From contig CBDFGQ010000006.1 in the NCBI GenBank assembly GCA_965247295.1, forward strand, positions 248,001 through 312,000: 64,000 bases of DNA. Direction: 5' to 3'. A program made the position numbers and the translations under genes. The DNA comes from CBDFGQ01 sp965247295 (lineage in GTDB: Bacteria > Chloroflexota > Dehalococcoidia > Lucifugimonadales > JAGWBF01). Below the pieces are notes generated by a model. The model was not told where the DNA came from, ran no database searches, and saw nothing but the letters and a program-made list of their open reading frames with translations. Positions 56,736 to 64,000 of this stretch are shown here, one piece after another; the first letter of the stretch is position 1, and every line of letters starts with the position of its first letter.

Positions 56736-57989
56736 TTACAGCTCGGTGCCCGCGCCTGCGCCGTAGGCTTCCTCAGCATGCTGGGAGATGTCCAGTCCGA
56801 TTTCCTCCTCATCGTCCTGCACCCGTATTCCGATGGTGTACTTTAAGGCCAGCAGGATCAATGCCGTGGTTACAAAGGCCCAGGCCATGCTGGCCCCGAT
56901 GCCAACGAGCTGGTAGAGGATCTGTTCGCCACGGCCGACGCCGGCAAGCTCGCCCAACGTCCCGAATCCCACTCCCACGAAGAGGCCGGTGGCCAGGATG
57001 CCCCACGTGCTCCCTACCCCGTGAACGCCCCAAACGTCCAGAGCGTCATCGGCTCGCAGTTTGTTTAACAAGGTCACTGCACCGTAACAGATGACGCCGG
57101 CCACCGCGCCGATGATCACCGCGGGCATAGGCCCGACGAAGCCGGAAGCCGGTGTAATGGCCGCCAGGCCCGCGATGGCACCCGTGGCCGCGCCTACGAT
57201 GCTGGGCTTCTTGCCGAAGACCCACGACATCGTTACCCAGGCCACCATGCCCATCGCGGCGGAGGTGTTGGTGACTACGAAGGCGTTGGTGGCGGTCCCG
57301 TCGGCGGCAAGGGCGCTTCCGGCGTTGAAGCCGAACCAGCCGAACCAGAGCATACCAGCCCCCAGGACGATTAGCGGCACGTTGTGAGGGGCCATGGCCG
57401 CGCCGTTGAGGCCCAGCCTCCTTCCAATTATCAGGGCGGCGGCCAGGGCGGCAAACCCCGAGTTGATATGTACCACGCTGCCTCCCGCGAAGTCCAGGAA
57501 GCCCTCCCCAGGGCCCAGGTCATTCAGCCATCCTCCGTCGGCCCATACCCAGTGGGCCAGCGGCGCATAGACTATCGTCACCCACAGGAGTATGAAGAGG
57601 ACAAAGGCGCTGAATTTCATGCGCTCGGCGAACGCCCCGGTTACCAGGGCGGGGGTAATGATGGCGAACATCCCCTGGAACACCATGAAGGTCTGATGGG
57701 ATATGGTGCTGCCCTCCAGGAAGGGCACTGCCTCGGTGGCGCTGACACCGTTGAGGAAAGCCCACTCCAAGTTGCCGATGAACCCTCCCACATCGGGCCC
57801 AAAGGCCAGGCTGTACCCCCAAAGGACCCAGGCCACCCCGACCAGGCCGATGGTCATGAAGCTATGCATTATCGTCGCGGCGGCGTTCTTCGTGCGGACC
57901 AGGCCCCCGTAAAACATCGCAAGGCCAGGGGTCATAAATAGCACCATGGCCGATGCGGTCAGTACCCAAGCCGTATTTCCAGTGTCCAT
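56736..57989 (-). CDS. amt: Ammonium transporter
   Basis: A 417-residue Amt/Rh-family channel with about 11 membrane helices. It starts TAWVLTASAMVLFMTPGLAM, has the family signature DFAGGSVVHINSGFAALAAA (pore His) and the second pore His region DVWGVHGVGSTWGILATGLF. The C-terminal tail has the EEEIGLDISQHAEEAY segment that regulates opening, usually with GlnK, but no glnK gene follows. It imports ammonium when nitrogen is scarce. Confidence 0.95.
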   Translation of the reverse strand: MDTGNTAWVLTASAMVLFMTPGLAMFYGGLVRTKNAAATIMHSFMTIGLVGVAWVLWGYSLAFGPDVGGFIGNLEWAFLNGVSATEAVPFLEGSTISHQTFMVFQGMFAIITPALVTGAFAERMKFSAFVLFILLWVTIVYAPLAHWVWADGGWLNDLGPGEGFLDFAGGSVVHINSGFAALAAALIIGRRLGLNGAAMAPHNVPLIVLGAGMLWFGWFGFNAGSALAADGTATNAFVVTNTSAAMGMVAWVTMSWVFGKKPSIVGAATGAIAGLAAITPASGFVGPMPAVIIGAVAGVICYGAVTLLNKLRADDALDVWGVHGVGSTWGILATGLFVGVGFGTLGELAGVGRGEQILYQLVGIGASMAWAFVTTALILLALKYTIGIRVQDDEEEIGLDISQHAEEAYGAGAGTEL

Positions 57990-58217
57990 CGCTAGCTACT
58001 ACCATCCCTTCCTAAAGTAGGAGTGGGTTCAACTTGGACCAATCTATACAAGGGGCATATTACGCTGGTGTCGCCGATTTGTAAATTATTATTGCGGCGG
58101 TGTTCTTCATTTTGCAATGGTGTGGAATGTGTCGGCTTCGGAGGGCCTCGAATGGATCAGAGAGGCGCGGACCGAGACTGACCCTCGGGCCTCGACGCAC
58201 CCCGCACCTAATGTACC

Positions 58218-58247
58218 TTTACTTTTAAGCCAAATCTAGCTTAATAT
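58218..58247 (+). promoter_or_regulatory. Candidate promoter for ftsH
   Basis: TTTACT (58218-58223), 18-base spacer and TAATAT (58242-58247), 59 bases before the ATG at 58306. Confidence 0.45.
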
Positions 58248-58305
58248 TGTAGAATGATGTGTAGCCTAGTGGTGAGATCTCCTGGGGAGGGGCACAGAGG
58301 CAACG

Positions 58306-60282
58306 ATGGGGAACAGTAGGTGGATGAGGAATAGCTTCATATATCTGCTGATAATCGTAGCGGTGATAGCTATCTTCTTCACCATGCTGGGGAGCCTTGG
58401 CGGTACTGAGGAGAGGTCGTTTTCCGAGATAGTCGACTGGGCCGAAGAGGGCCAGGTCCAAACGATAGAAATACAGGGTGAAAAGCTCACGGTTTTCAGG
58501 GGCGGCGAGAAGTTCACCAGTCGGATAGGGAAGAACACCGATGTCCTCGACGTCCTTCAGAAAAAGGGGGTGGAGACCGGACCCAACGGGGTCAATGTGA
58601 AGTTCAAGGGCGGTGGTGGACTTGGCAGCATCTTTGGAATTCTTATCAACTTCTTGCCCCTGATATTCTTCGGTGCCCTTATTCTCTTCATGATGCGCCA
58701 GGCCCAGGGCAGCAACAGTCAGACCATGAGCTTCGGCAGGAGTCGAGCCCGCCTCTTCATGGTCAACAGGCCAACAGTCACCTTCTCAGATGTGGCGGGC
58801 GTGGAAGAGGCCAAAACGGAACTCCAGGAGGTCGTGGAGTTCCTGAAATACCCCGAGCGATTCCTGTCCCTGGGTGCGCGGATTCCCAAGGGCGTGCTCC
58901 TGGTCGGTCAGCCGGGCACGGGCAAGACCCTCATGGCCCGTGCCGTGGCAGGTGAGGCGGCGGTGCCCTTCTTCTCCATAAGCGGCAGCGAGTTCGTGGA
59001 GATGTTCGTGGGAGTGGGCGCGGCCCGGGTGCGAGACCTGTTCGATCAGGCCAAGCGAAACGCGCCCTGTATCGTGTTCGTGGACGAGATAGACGCGGTG
59101 GGCCGACACCGTGGGGCGGGGGTTGGCGGGGGACACGACGAGCGTGAGCAGACACTAAACCAGATTCTGGTGGAGATGGACGGCTTCGACACCAACACAA
59201 ATGTCATTATCCTGGCCGCCACTAACCGGCCGGACATTCTGGACCCGGCCCTGCTCCGACCCGGCCGCTTTGATCGCCGCGTGGTCCTTGACCTGCCCGA
59301 CATCAACGGCCGGGTGGCCATACTGAAGGTGCACTCCAGTGGGAAGCCCCTGGCCCCCAGCGTCAGCCTGGACACCCTGGCCAAACAGACGCCCGGGTTC
59401 AGCGGCGCCGACCTGGCAAACTTAGTGAACGAGGCTGCCCTGCTGGCGGCTCGAACGGGCCAGAAAGTCATCGGCATGGTCGAGTTTGAGGAGTCCATTG
59501 ACAGGGTGATTGCCGGCCCGGAGCGCAAGGGCCGTGTCATCAGCTCCAAGGAAAAGCAGATGACAGCCTACCACGAGGCTGGCCACGCCCTGGTGGCCTG
59601 GAAGCTCCCTCACGCTGACAAGGTGCACAAGATCTCCATCGTCGCTCGGGGCACGATGGGGGGGTACACCAGGCTCCTGCCCGAGGAGGACCGGTATCTG
59701 CTGACCAAGAACCAGTTCGATGACATGCTTGCAACTGCCCTGGGCGGGCGCATATCCGAGCAGCTCATGTTCGACGAGGTAACCACCGGCGCAAGCAACG
59801 ACCTGGAGAACGCCACAAAGATCGCCCTCCGTATGGTGAAACAGTATGGCATGAGCGAGACCATGGGTCCCAGGACCTTCGGCCGAAGAGAGGAGTTGAT
59901 CTTCCTGGGCAGAGAAATACACGAAGAGAGGGATTACAGCGATAGGGTCGCCGACGAGATAGACCAAGAGGTCCAGGCATTCATACGCCATGCCTATACC
60001 CGGGCCCAGGACATCATCGTCGCCAACAAGGCCAAGCTCATCGAAGTGGCCCAGCATCTCGTTGAACACGAGTCCGTGGAAGGGGAGGAGCTTAAGCGCC
60101 TGTTTGACGGGCCCGCTCCTCAGGAAGCTGTGAAGCCCGAACCGGAACCCTCTCCAACAATCCCACCCGTGACCATCCCCATACCTCAGCCAGCCCCTAC
60201 CATGGCAAGTAGTCAGGACCCAAGCCCTACCGAGGGCGGAGAAGGGACCCAAAGAGCGGTAAAGGGGGAAGCGGGGAACTGA
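58306..60282 (+). CDS. ftsH: ATP-dependent zinc metalloprotease FtsH
   Basis: A 658-residue membrane protease. Two membrane helices (about 9-29 and 105-125) flank a small periplasmic domain. The AAA+ module has Walker A LLVGQPGTGKTLMARAV (about 204-220), Walker B CIVFVDEIDAVG and the arginine-finger region RPGRFDRR. The peptidase has the zinc motif HEAGH (about 423) and a later Asp/Glu ligand. The C-terminus is Pro-rich (about 610-658), longer than usual. It degrades membrane and some soluble proteins and forms a complex with HflK and HflC, whose genes follow. Confidence 0.97.
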   Translation: MGNSRWMRNSFIYLLIIVAVIAIFFTMLGSLGGTEERSFSEIVDWAEEGQVQTIEIQGEKLTVFRGGEKFTSRIGKNTDVLDVLQKKGVETGPNGVNVKFKGGGGLGSIFGILINFLPLIFFGALILFMMRQAQGSNSQTMSFGRSRARLFMVNRPTVTFSDVAGVEEAKTELQEVVEFLKYPERFLSLGARIPKGVLLVGQPGTGKTLMARAVAGEAAVPFFSISGSEFVEMFVGVGAARVRDLFDQAKRNAPCIVFVDEIDAVGRHRGAGVGGGHDEREQTLNQILVEMDGFDTNTNVIILAATNRPDILDPALLRPGRFDRRVVLDLPDINGRVAILKVHSSGKPLAPSVSLDTLAKQTPGFSGADLANLVNEAALLAARTGQKVIGMVEFEESIDRVIAGPERKGRVISSKEKQMTAYHEAGHALVAWKLPHADKVHKISIVARGTMGGYTRLLPEEDRYLLTKNQFDDMLATALGGRISEQLMFDEVTTGASNDLENATKIALRMVKQYGMSETMGPRTFGRREELIFLGREIHEERDYSDRVADEIDQEVQAFIRHAYTRAQDIIVANKAKLIEVAQHLVEHESVEGEELKRLFDGPAPQEAVKPEPEPSPTIPPVTIPIPQPAPTMASSQDPSPTEGGEGTQRAVKGEAGN

Positions 60283-60299
60283 GAGACCCCTCTCCTGTA

Positions 60300-60334
60300 G
60301 GCGCCTCTGCTAGTCGCGCTGCCGCAGAGGTGCC
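60300..60334. terminator. Hairpin after ftsH
   Basis: GGCGCCTCTGC (60300-60310) pairs with GCAGAGGTGCC (60324-60334) with one G-T pair, between the convergent ends of ftsH and the 88-residue gene. No T-tract. Confidence 0.5.
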
Positions 60335-60352
60335 AGTGCCACCGCACGGATG

Positions 60353-60619
60353 CTACTCGCCCCCCTCACCTTCGGCATCCAAGGGTAGCTGACGGAAGTA
60401 AATCCCCCACCTTTGCATCAGCTCCTTGACCCTGGCGTCGTTAAGGTCCACCAGCTCCTTAAGGAACCCGGCGAGGGAGTGGGCCGGCATATCTTCCTGG
60501 GAGCAGACCCAGCTTTTCTCCGCCGGGACGACGTAAAGCAGGCCGCTCTGGTGGGTACAGCTGAACTGCAGGCGGGTCATTCCCTGGCCGGGCTTTATAG
60601 AGACTCCACTCAAGGTCAT
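60353..60619 (-). CDS. Small unknown protein between ftsH and hflK
   Basis: An 88-residue protein on the minus strand with a strong GAGGGAGGT ribosome binding site before the ATG at 60619. It contains a CTHQSG-like turn with two Cys residues (FSCTHQSGLLYV and KSWVCSQEDMP), then a helical C-terminus (LVDLNDARVKELMQRWG). It may bind metal or form a disulfide. No family is recognised. The opposite strand to ftsH and hflK suggests independent expression. Confidence 0.62.
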   Translation of the reverse strand: MTLSGVSIKPGQGMTRLQFSCTHQSGLLYVVPAEKSWVCSQEDMPAHSLAGFLKELVDLNDARVKELMQRWGIYFRQLPLDAEGEGGE

Positions 60620-60736
60620 CGGAAGACCTCCCTCATCTCAACTCTCCACGGCAAACTGGGTCCCAACCTATTATATCCCACCGTCGTACCACCGTAGTCG
60701 TCGCCACAGTCCAAACTGACGGGGGCGCCGGCCAAT

Positions 60737-60768
60737 TTGCCCCCAATGGGTGTGTTTAGCTGTATAAT
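60737..60768 (+). promoter_or_regulatory. Candidate promoter upstream of the hflK repeat
   Basis: A perfect TATAAT (60763-60768) with TTGCCC (60737-60742) at a long 20-base spacing. If used, transcription would start before the repeat array and the array would be in the hflK leader. Confidence 0.42.
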
Positions 60769-60840
60769 AGCGTATGCTGTTCATGGTAAAATTCGGTGTA
60801 CGGCGAAGGCCCCTGAACATAATAGCTAGGGGCGCTAAAC

Positions 60841-61240
60841 AAATCAGGCAGTCACCAAGGTAATCAGGCAGTCACCAAGGTAATCAGGCAGTCACCAAGG
60901 TAATCAGGCAGTCACCAAGGTAATCAGGCAGTCACCAAGGTAATCAGGCAGTCACCAAGGTAATCAGGCAGTCACCAAGGTAATCAGGCAGTCACCAAGG
61001 TAATCAGGCAGTCACCAAGGTAATCAGGCAGTCACCAAGGTAATCAGGCAGTCACCAAGGTAATCAGGCAGTCACCAAGGTAATCAGGCAGTCACCAAGG
61101 TAATCAGGCAGTCACCAAGGTAATCAGGCAGTCACCAAGGTAATCAGGCAGTCACCAAGGTAATCAGGCAGTCACCAAGGTAATCAGGCAGTCACCAAGG
61201 TAATCAGGCAGTCACCAAGGTAATCAGGCAGTCACCAAGG
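60841..61240 (+). repeat. 20-copy perfect tandem repeat, 20-bp unit
   Basis: The unit TAATCAGGCAGTCACCAAGG repeats 20 times without a mismatch (the first copy has A for the first T). The array ends 18 bases before the hflK start. The unit length is not a multiple of three and includes TAA, so it is not translated. It is not a CRISPR array because there are no spacers. Confidence 0.97.
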
Positions 61241-61258
61241 TAAGGTAAGGAAAGCAGC

Positions 61259-62380
61259 TTGTACCAGCCGCCCAGACGAGAGCCCGAGATAGATCTTGAG
61301 GAGTTCCTCAGGAGGATACGCGCTGTCCTCAGCGGCATCGGCGGGCCTAGGTTTGGAGGGCGAGGGCTCGCTACCTATGTAACCTTCGGCGTGCTGGGCC
61401 TTGCCCTGATCCTCTGGCTGGCGACGGGGGTTTACACCGTTGGCCCTGGTGAGCAGGCCGCGATACGGACCTTCGGAAAGTGTTGCAAGATTACCGAAGA
61501 AAACGCAGGTCTCCAGTGGTATTGGCCGGCCCCCATCGGCACCAGAAACGTGGAGTCCATCAGGGAGATCCGCAGCATGGAGCTGGGGTTCAGCGAGGCG
61601 GTTGGTGTGTCCTCACAGGTCCTCTTGGAGGAGGCCCAGATGATCGCTGGAGACCTCAACGTCGTGGATGTCCCGCTGGTGGTCCAGTACCGCATAAAAG
61701 ACCTGGAGGGGTTTCTCTTCAAGGTAGCCGACCCTGGGGAGCGTATCCCGCCTGGAACTCGCGATATCGCGGAAGGGAGGCCCGAAGGCAGGACCCTCAA
61801 GGACGCCACCGAGGCGGCCCTGCGCCTGGTGGTGGGGCAGAGGACCATCGACGACGTTCTCACCGAGAACAAGACTGAGGTCCAGGAGGATACAAAGGTT
61901 CTGCTTCAGGATATACTCGATAGCTACGGCGCGGGGATAGAGATAACGGCAGTGTTGCTTCAGGAGGTGAAAGCACCCGAGGAGGTGCGCGACGCCTTCG
62001 AGGACGTGAACCGCGCCAGGCAGGACAAAGAGACCCTCATAAACCAGGCCCAGGCCTACCAACGGGACCTCATCCCGAGGGCCCGCGGTGAAGCGGAGAA
62101 GGTCATCCAGGCGGCCGAGGCTTTCAAGCGGGAGCGCATCGCCAAGGCCGAGGGTGAGGCGGGGCGATTCCTCTCCATCCTCCGGGAATATGAAAAATCC
62201 CGAGACGTCACCCGCCAGCGGATCTTCCTGGAAGCCATGGAAGAGATACTGCCCGGGGTCACCAAGTTCGTGGTCTCGCCAGACACCGAGGGAGCCATCA
62301 TCCTTAATGCAGGGGGACAGATAGTACCCGTACCTGGAGTATCTACCGCCGCTCCCCAAACATCCGCTGGAAGCCAGTAG
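61259..62380 (+). CDS. hflK: HflK-type SPFH/band-7 protein
   Basis: A 373-residue membrane protein. It starts at TTG 61259: an in-frame TAA at 61241 rules out starts further up and no ATG follows soon, while AAGGAAAG lies just before the TTG. A membrane helix at about 40-60 (VTFGVLGLALILWLATGVYT) leads into an SPFH domain (VGPGEQAAIRTFGK, DLNVVDVPLVVQYRIKDLEG) and a long coiled coil (about 270-320). With HflC it forms a cage round FtsH and limits its access to substrates. The tail is Gln/Ala-rich. Confidence 0.93.
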   Translation: MYQPPRREPEIDLEEFLRRIRAVLSGIGGPRFGGRGLATYVTFGVLGLALILWLATGVYTVGPGEQAAIRTFGKCCKITEENAGLQWYWPAPIGTRNVESIREIRSMELGFSEAVGVSSQVLLEEAQMIAGDLNVVDVPLVVQYRIKDLEGFLFKVADPGERIPPGTRDIAEGRPEGRTLKDATEAALRLVVGQRTIDDVLTENKTEVQEDTKVLLQDILDSYGAGIEITAVLLQEVKAPEEVRDAFEDVNRARQDKETLINQAQAYQRDLIPRARGEAEKVIQAAEAFKRERIAKAEGEAGRFLSILREYEKSRDVTRQRIFLEAMEEILPGVTKFVVSPDTEGAIILNAGGQIVPVPGVSTAAPQTSAGSQ

Positions 62381-62428
62381 GTTTCAGGTGACGGGCGGCA
62401 GAAGACACGCCGAATTAAAAGGCCCATC

Positions 62429-63757
62429 ATGAAGACGCCAATAATCATCATACTGGTAGTAATCCTGCTGGGGATCTTCGGACCCCAGACACTGTACACT
62501 CTGGACGAGACCCAGCTGGCGGTCGTCACCCGGTTCGGTGAGATCAAGGCGGTTAACACCAATCCAGGAATAAAGGTAAAAGCCCCTTTCATAGACACCG
62601 TGGAGAGGTTCGACAAGCGGGTCCTCAGGATAGATACGCCACCGGCAAGGTTGAACGATGTCGAAAAGTTCAACCTGATCATCGATTCCTACACCCGCTA
62701 TCAAATAACGGACGTGAAGAAGTTTCGAGAAAAGCTGAGGACCCAGTTAGCAGCCGAGGAGCGAATCGGGAGTGTAGTCACCTCGAACCTCAAAGAAGAA
62801 GTAGCCAGAAGGAAAAGGGAAGAGATAATAGGCGCCAAAAAGGAAGTGAATGCGGAAGGAGTTAGCATTGTCGTCGGCACTGACACCCGGCAAGAGATAT
62901 TGAATAAGGTGCTCGCCGCCGCCAACGAACAAGTGGGGCCGGATGGGGAAGATTTTGGGGTTGAGATAGTGGACGTGAGGATAAAGCGGGCGGAGTTCCC
63001 CGAGGATGCACAACAGAACATCTTCAACAGGATGCGGGCGGAACGCGACCGCATCGCCAAAGAGTTCCGTGCCGAGGGAGCGGAGGAGGAAGCCAAGATC
63101 AGGGCCTCCGTGGATAAGGACAAAGCCATCATCCTGGCCGAGGCCGGAAGAACGGCCAATCTCACGAGGGGCGAGGGCGAGGGCAAGGCCATCGAGATCT
63201 TCGCCCGGGCCCTGGAGCAGGACCCCGAGTTCTTCGCGTTTCAGAGAAGCCTGGAGGCCTACAAGAAGTTCCTTTCCACCAACACTACCGTGATCCTGTC
63301 CTCGGAAGCGGAGCTCTTCCAGTTCCTCCAGGACACCGCGCCGATAGCGGTGAAAAAACCGGTAGCCCTAGTGGGCCCCATTAATGACATGTCGGGCAAC
63401 CTATGGACCGTTGGAGACGTGGCGGTTCAGGTCGACGGGCTTACCGAAATCAACGTGGGAGGGACTCCCGACGTGGGCCTAAGGGTCTTCGTGGAGGGAG
63501 CTGTGCAGGATGACGGTGCTATCCTGGCCACCCAAATTACCGAAGGGCTCAGCGGGCTGATAGAGCAAATAGGCGTCGTGGGTACGGGCGATACTCCCGC
63601 CCAGCAGTGGAAGGTGAGGGGCGCAGAACAGCTCATTACCGTGGACCAGGATGCCAACATCCAGTTGGGCATCAACCAAGTGGGCCTTTCAGTGCTGGTA
63701 GGGTTCCATCGCCAGGAAGATGGCTCGTTGCGGGCCCTGGCGGCCAGGATCCAATAG
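62429..63757 (+). CDS. hflC: HflC-type SPFH protein with extra C-terminal domain
   Basis: A 442-residue protein. A membrane helix (about 4-21) and SPFH domain (ETQLAVVTRFGEIKAVNTNP, NLIIDSYTRYQITDVKKFRE) are followed by the HflC coiled coil (IFNRMRAERDRIAKEFRAEG, EAGRTANLTRGEGEGKAIEI) and the usual ending around residue 305. Beyond this come about 135 residues not found in ordinary HflC: two related beta-rich units (NLWTVGDVAVQVDGLTEINV and QWKVRGAEQLITVDQDANIQ), similar to DUF5666-type beta-barrel repeats. The extension would lie on the outer side with the coiled coil's end. It is in operon with hflK, 48 bases away. Confidence 0.92.
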   Translation: MKTPIIIILVVILLGIFGPQTLYTLDETQLAVVTRFGEIKAVNTNPGIKVKAPFIDTVERFDKRVLRIDTPPARLNDVEKFNLIIDSYTRYQITDVKKFREKLRTQLAAEERIGSVVTSNLKEEVARRKREEIIGAKKEVNAEGVSIVVGTDTRQEILNKVLAAANEQVGPDGEDFGVEIVDVRIKRAEFPEDAQQNIFNRMRAERDRIAKEFRAEGAEEEAKIRASVDKDKAIILAEAGRTANLTRGEGEGKAIEIFARALEQDPEFFAFQRSLEAYKKFLSTNTTVILSSEAELFQFLQDTAPIAVKKPVALVGPINDMSGNLWTVGDVAVQVDGLTEINVGGTPDVGLRVFVEGAVQDDGAILATQITEGLSGLIEQIGVVGTGDTPAQQWKVRGAEQLITVDQDANIQLGINQVGLSVLVGFHRQEDGSLRALAARIQ

Positions 63758-63784
63758 GGGACCGCTCCGAAGCACGTCCCGCCC

Positions 63785-64000
63785 TTATCCCTTGATCACC
63801 CCCAGGGGTCTCACGCGGGCCACCACCTTGCAGAGCCCCGCCTTGTGGCACACATCCACCACCTCCGCGACGTCCTTGTAGGCCAGGGGAGCCTCCTCGG
63901 CCAGGGACGCCCAGCCCCCGTGGGACCTCACTATGATGCCCTGCTCCCTCAGCTCCGCCCGTATATCCCGTCCCTTCATCAGCCGCTTGGCCCCACCGCG
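63785..64000 (-). CDS. rtcB: RtcB-type RNA ligase, C-terminal end (partial)
   Basis: Seventy-one codons on the minus strand, cut by the window's right edge. The sequence has GGAKRLMKGRDIRAELREQG, then EEAPLAYKDVAEVVDV and a final VARVRPLGVIKG, the conserved end of RtcB, which joins RNA 2',3'-cyclic phosphate ends to 5'-OH ends using GTP and manganese in tRNA splicing or repair. The start lies outside the window. Confidence 0.9.
   Translation of the reverse strand, partial: RGGAKRLMKGRDIRAELREQGIIVRSHGGWASLAEEAPLAYKDVAEVVDVCHKAGLCKVVARVRPLGVIKG

Larger units (their letters stand above)
60620..61258. other. Upstream region of hflK
   Basis: About 640 bases without protein-coding support. It holds a candidate promoter (60763) and the large tandem repeat (60841-61240). 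Confidence 0.7.

Noticed and set aside
60841..61240. CRISPR array
   Set aside because: The 20-bp units abut directly with no spacers between them, and no cas gene is near.

Overview
The window reads as a piece of a GC-rich chromosome, most likely from a Chloroflexota bacterium of the Dehalococcoidia/SAR202 type. This is an inference from gene content: short cobalamin-type MetE proteins, an Asp23/AmaP envelope operon, an F420-type (DDN-like) oxidoreductase, an LLM flavin enzyme, a lipoprotein with a Pro/Thr linker, many dispersed catabolic oxidoreductases, and palindromic intergenic repeats of a kind I associate with this group. No rRNA gene and no complete tRNA gene was found.

Layout. 1-1660: end of a prophage or phage-like tail module (tail-fibre-like protein, internally repeated propeller protein, holin-like protein), followed by a tRNA-like half and two unknown coiled-coil proteins. 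2752-4127: a complete IS5-type element with CTAG target duplication. 4258-6209: a two-gene MetE-like operon. 6424-9430: hydrolase, EVE-domain protein and queG. 9487-10911: a cassette bounded by a perfect 15-bp inverted repeat, with its own sigma70-type promoter, a SocA/Panacea-like protein and a proteasome-like Ntn hydrolase. 11031-13143: a peroxiredoxin whose catalytic position is an in-frame TGA (predicted selenocysteine), trmI and an HD hydrolase. 13239-17382: DinB protein, membrane-anchored protein, a kinase/phosphatase pair and a cyclase-family hydrolase. 17577-20177: SnoaL-like (frameshifted), SDR, and three DsrE-family genes ending in a strong terminator. 20442-24786: a molybdenum hydroxylase large subunit with CoxD/CoxE-like maturation factors but no small or medium subunit. 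24938-28563: class III aminotransferase, amidase, cupin. 28653-31667: Asp23/AmaP operon divergent from a TetR regulator, with a matching operator at each promoter.

31668-47176 holds mgtE behind a structured leader, a ThDP enzyme, SMP-30, a DDN-like protein, VOC, an amidohydrolase pseudogene, a small gene broken by a MITE related to the IS, an LLM enzyme, comEC, and an NHL / GH36-like / MFS group. 47416-56525 holds a STAND-TPR protein, a Fur-family regulator, a second NHL protein, a class V aminotransferase, a P-loop/deoxyribosyltransferase-like fusion, a YCII protein and a lipoprotein. 56736-64000 holds amt, ftsH, hflK (preceded by twenty copies of a 20-bp tandem repeat), hflC with an unusual C-terminal extension, and the end of rtcB.

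The strongest candidates for something new are the inverted-repeat-bounded SocA-like/proteasome-like cassette, the selenocysteine peroxiredoxin, the 20 x 20-bp repeat in the likely hflK leader, and the MITE whose removal precisely restores a reading frame. Functions are read from sequence motifs only; no database search was possible.
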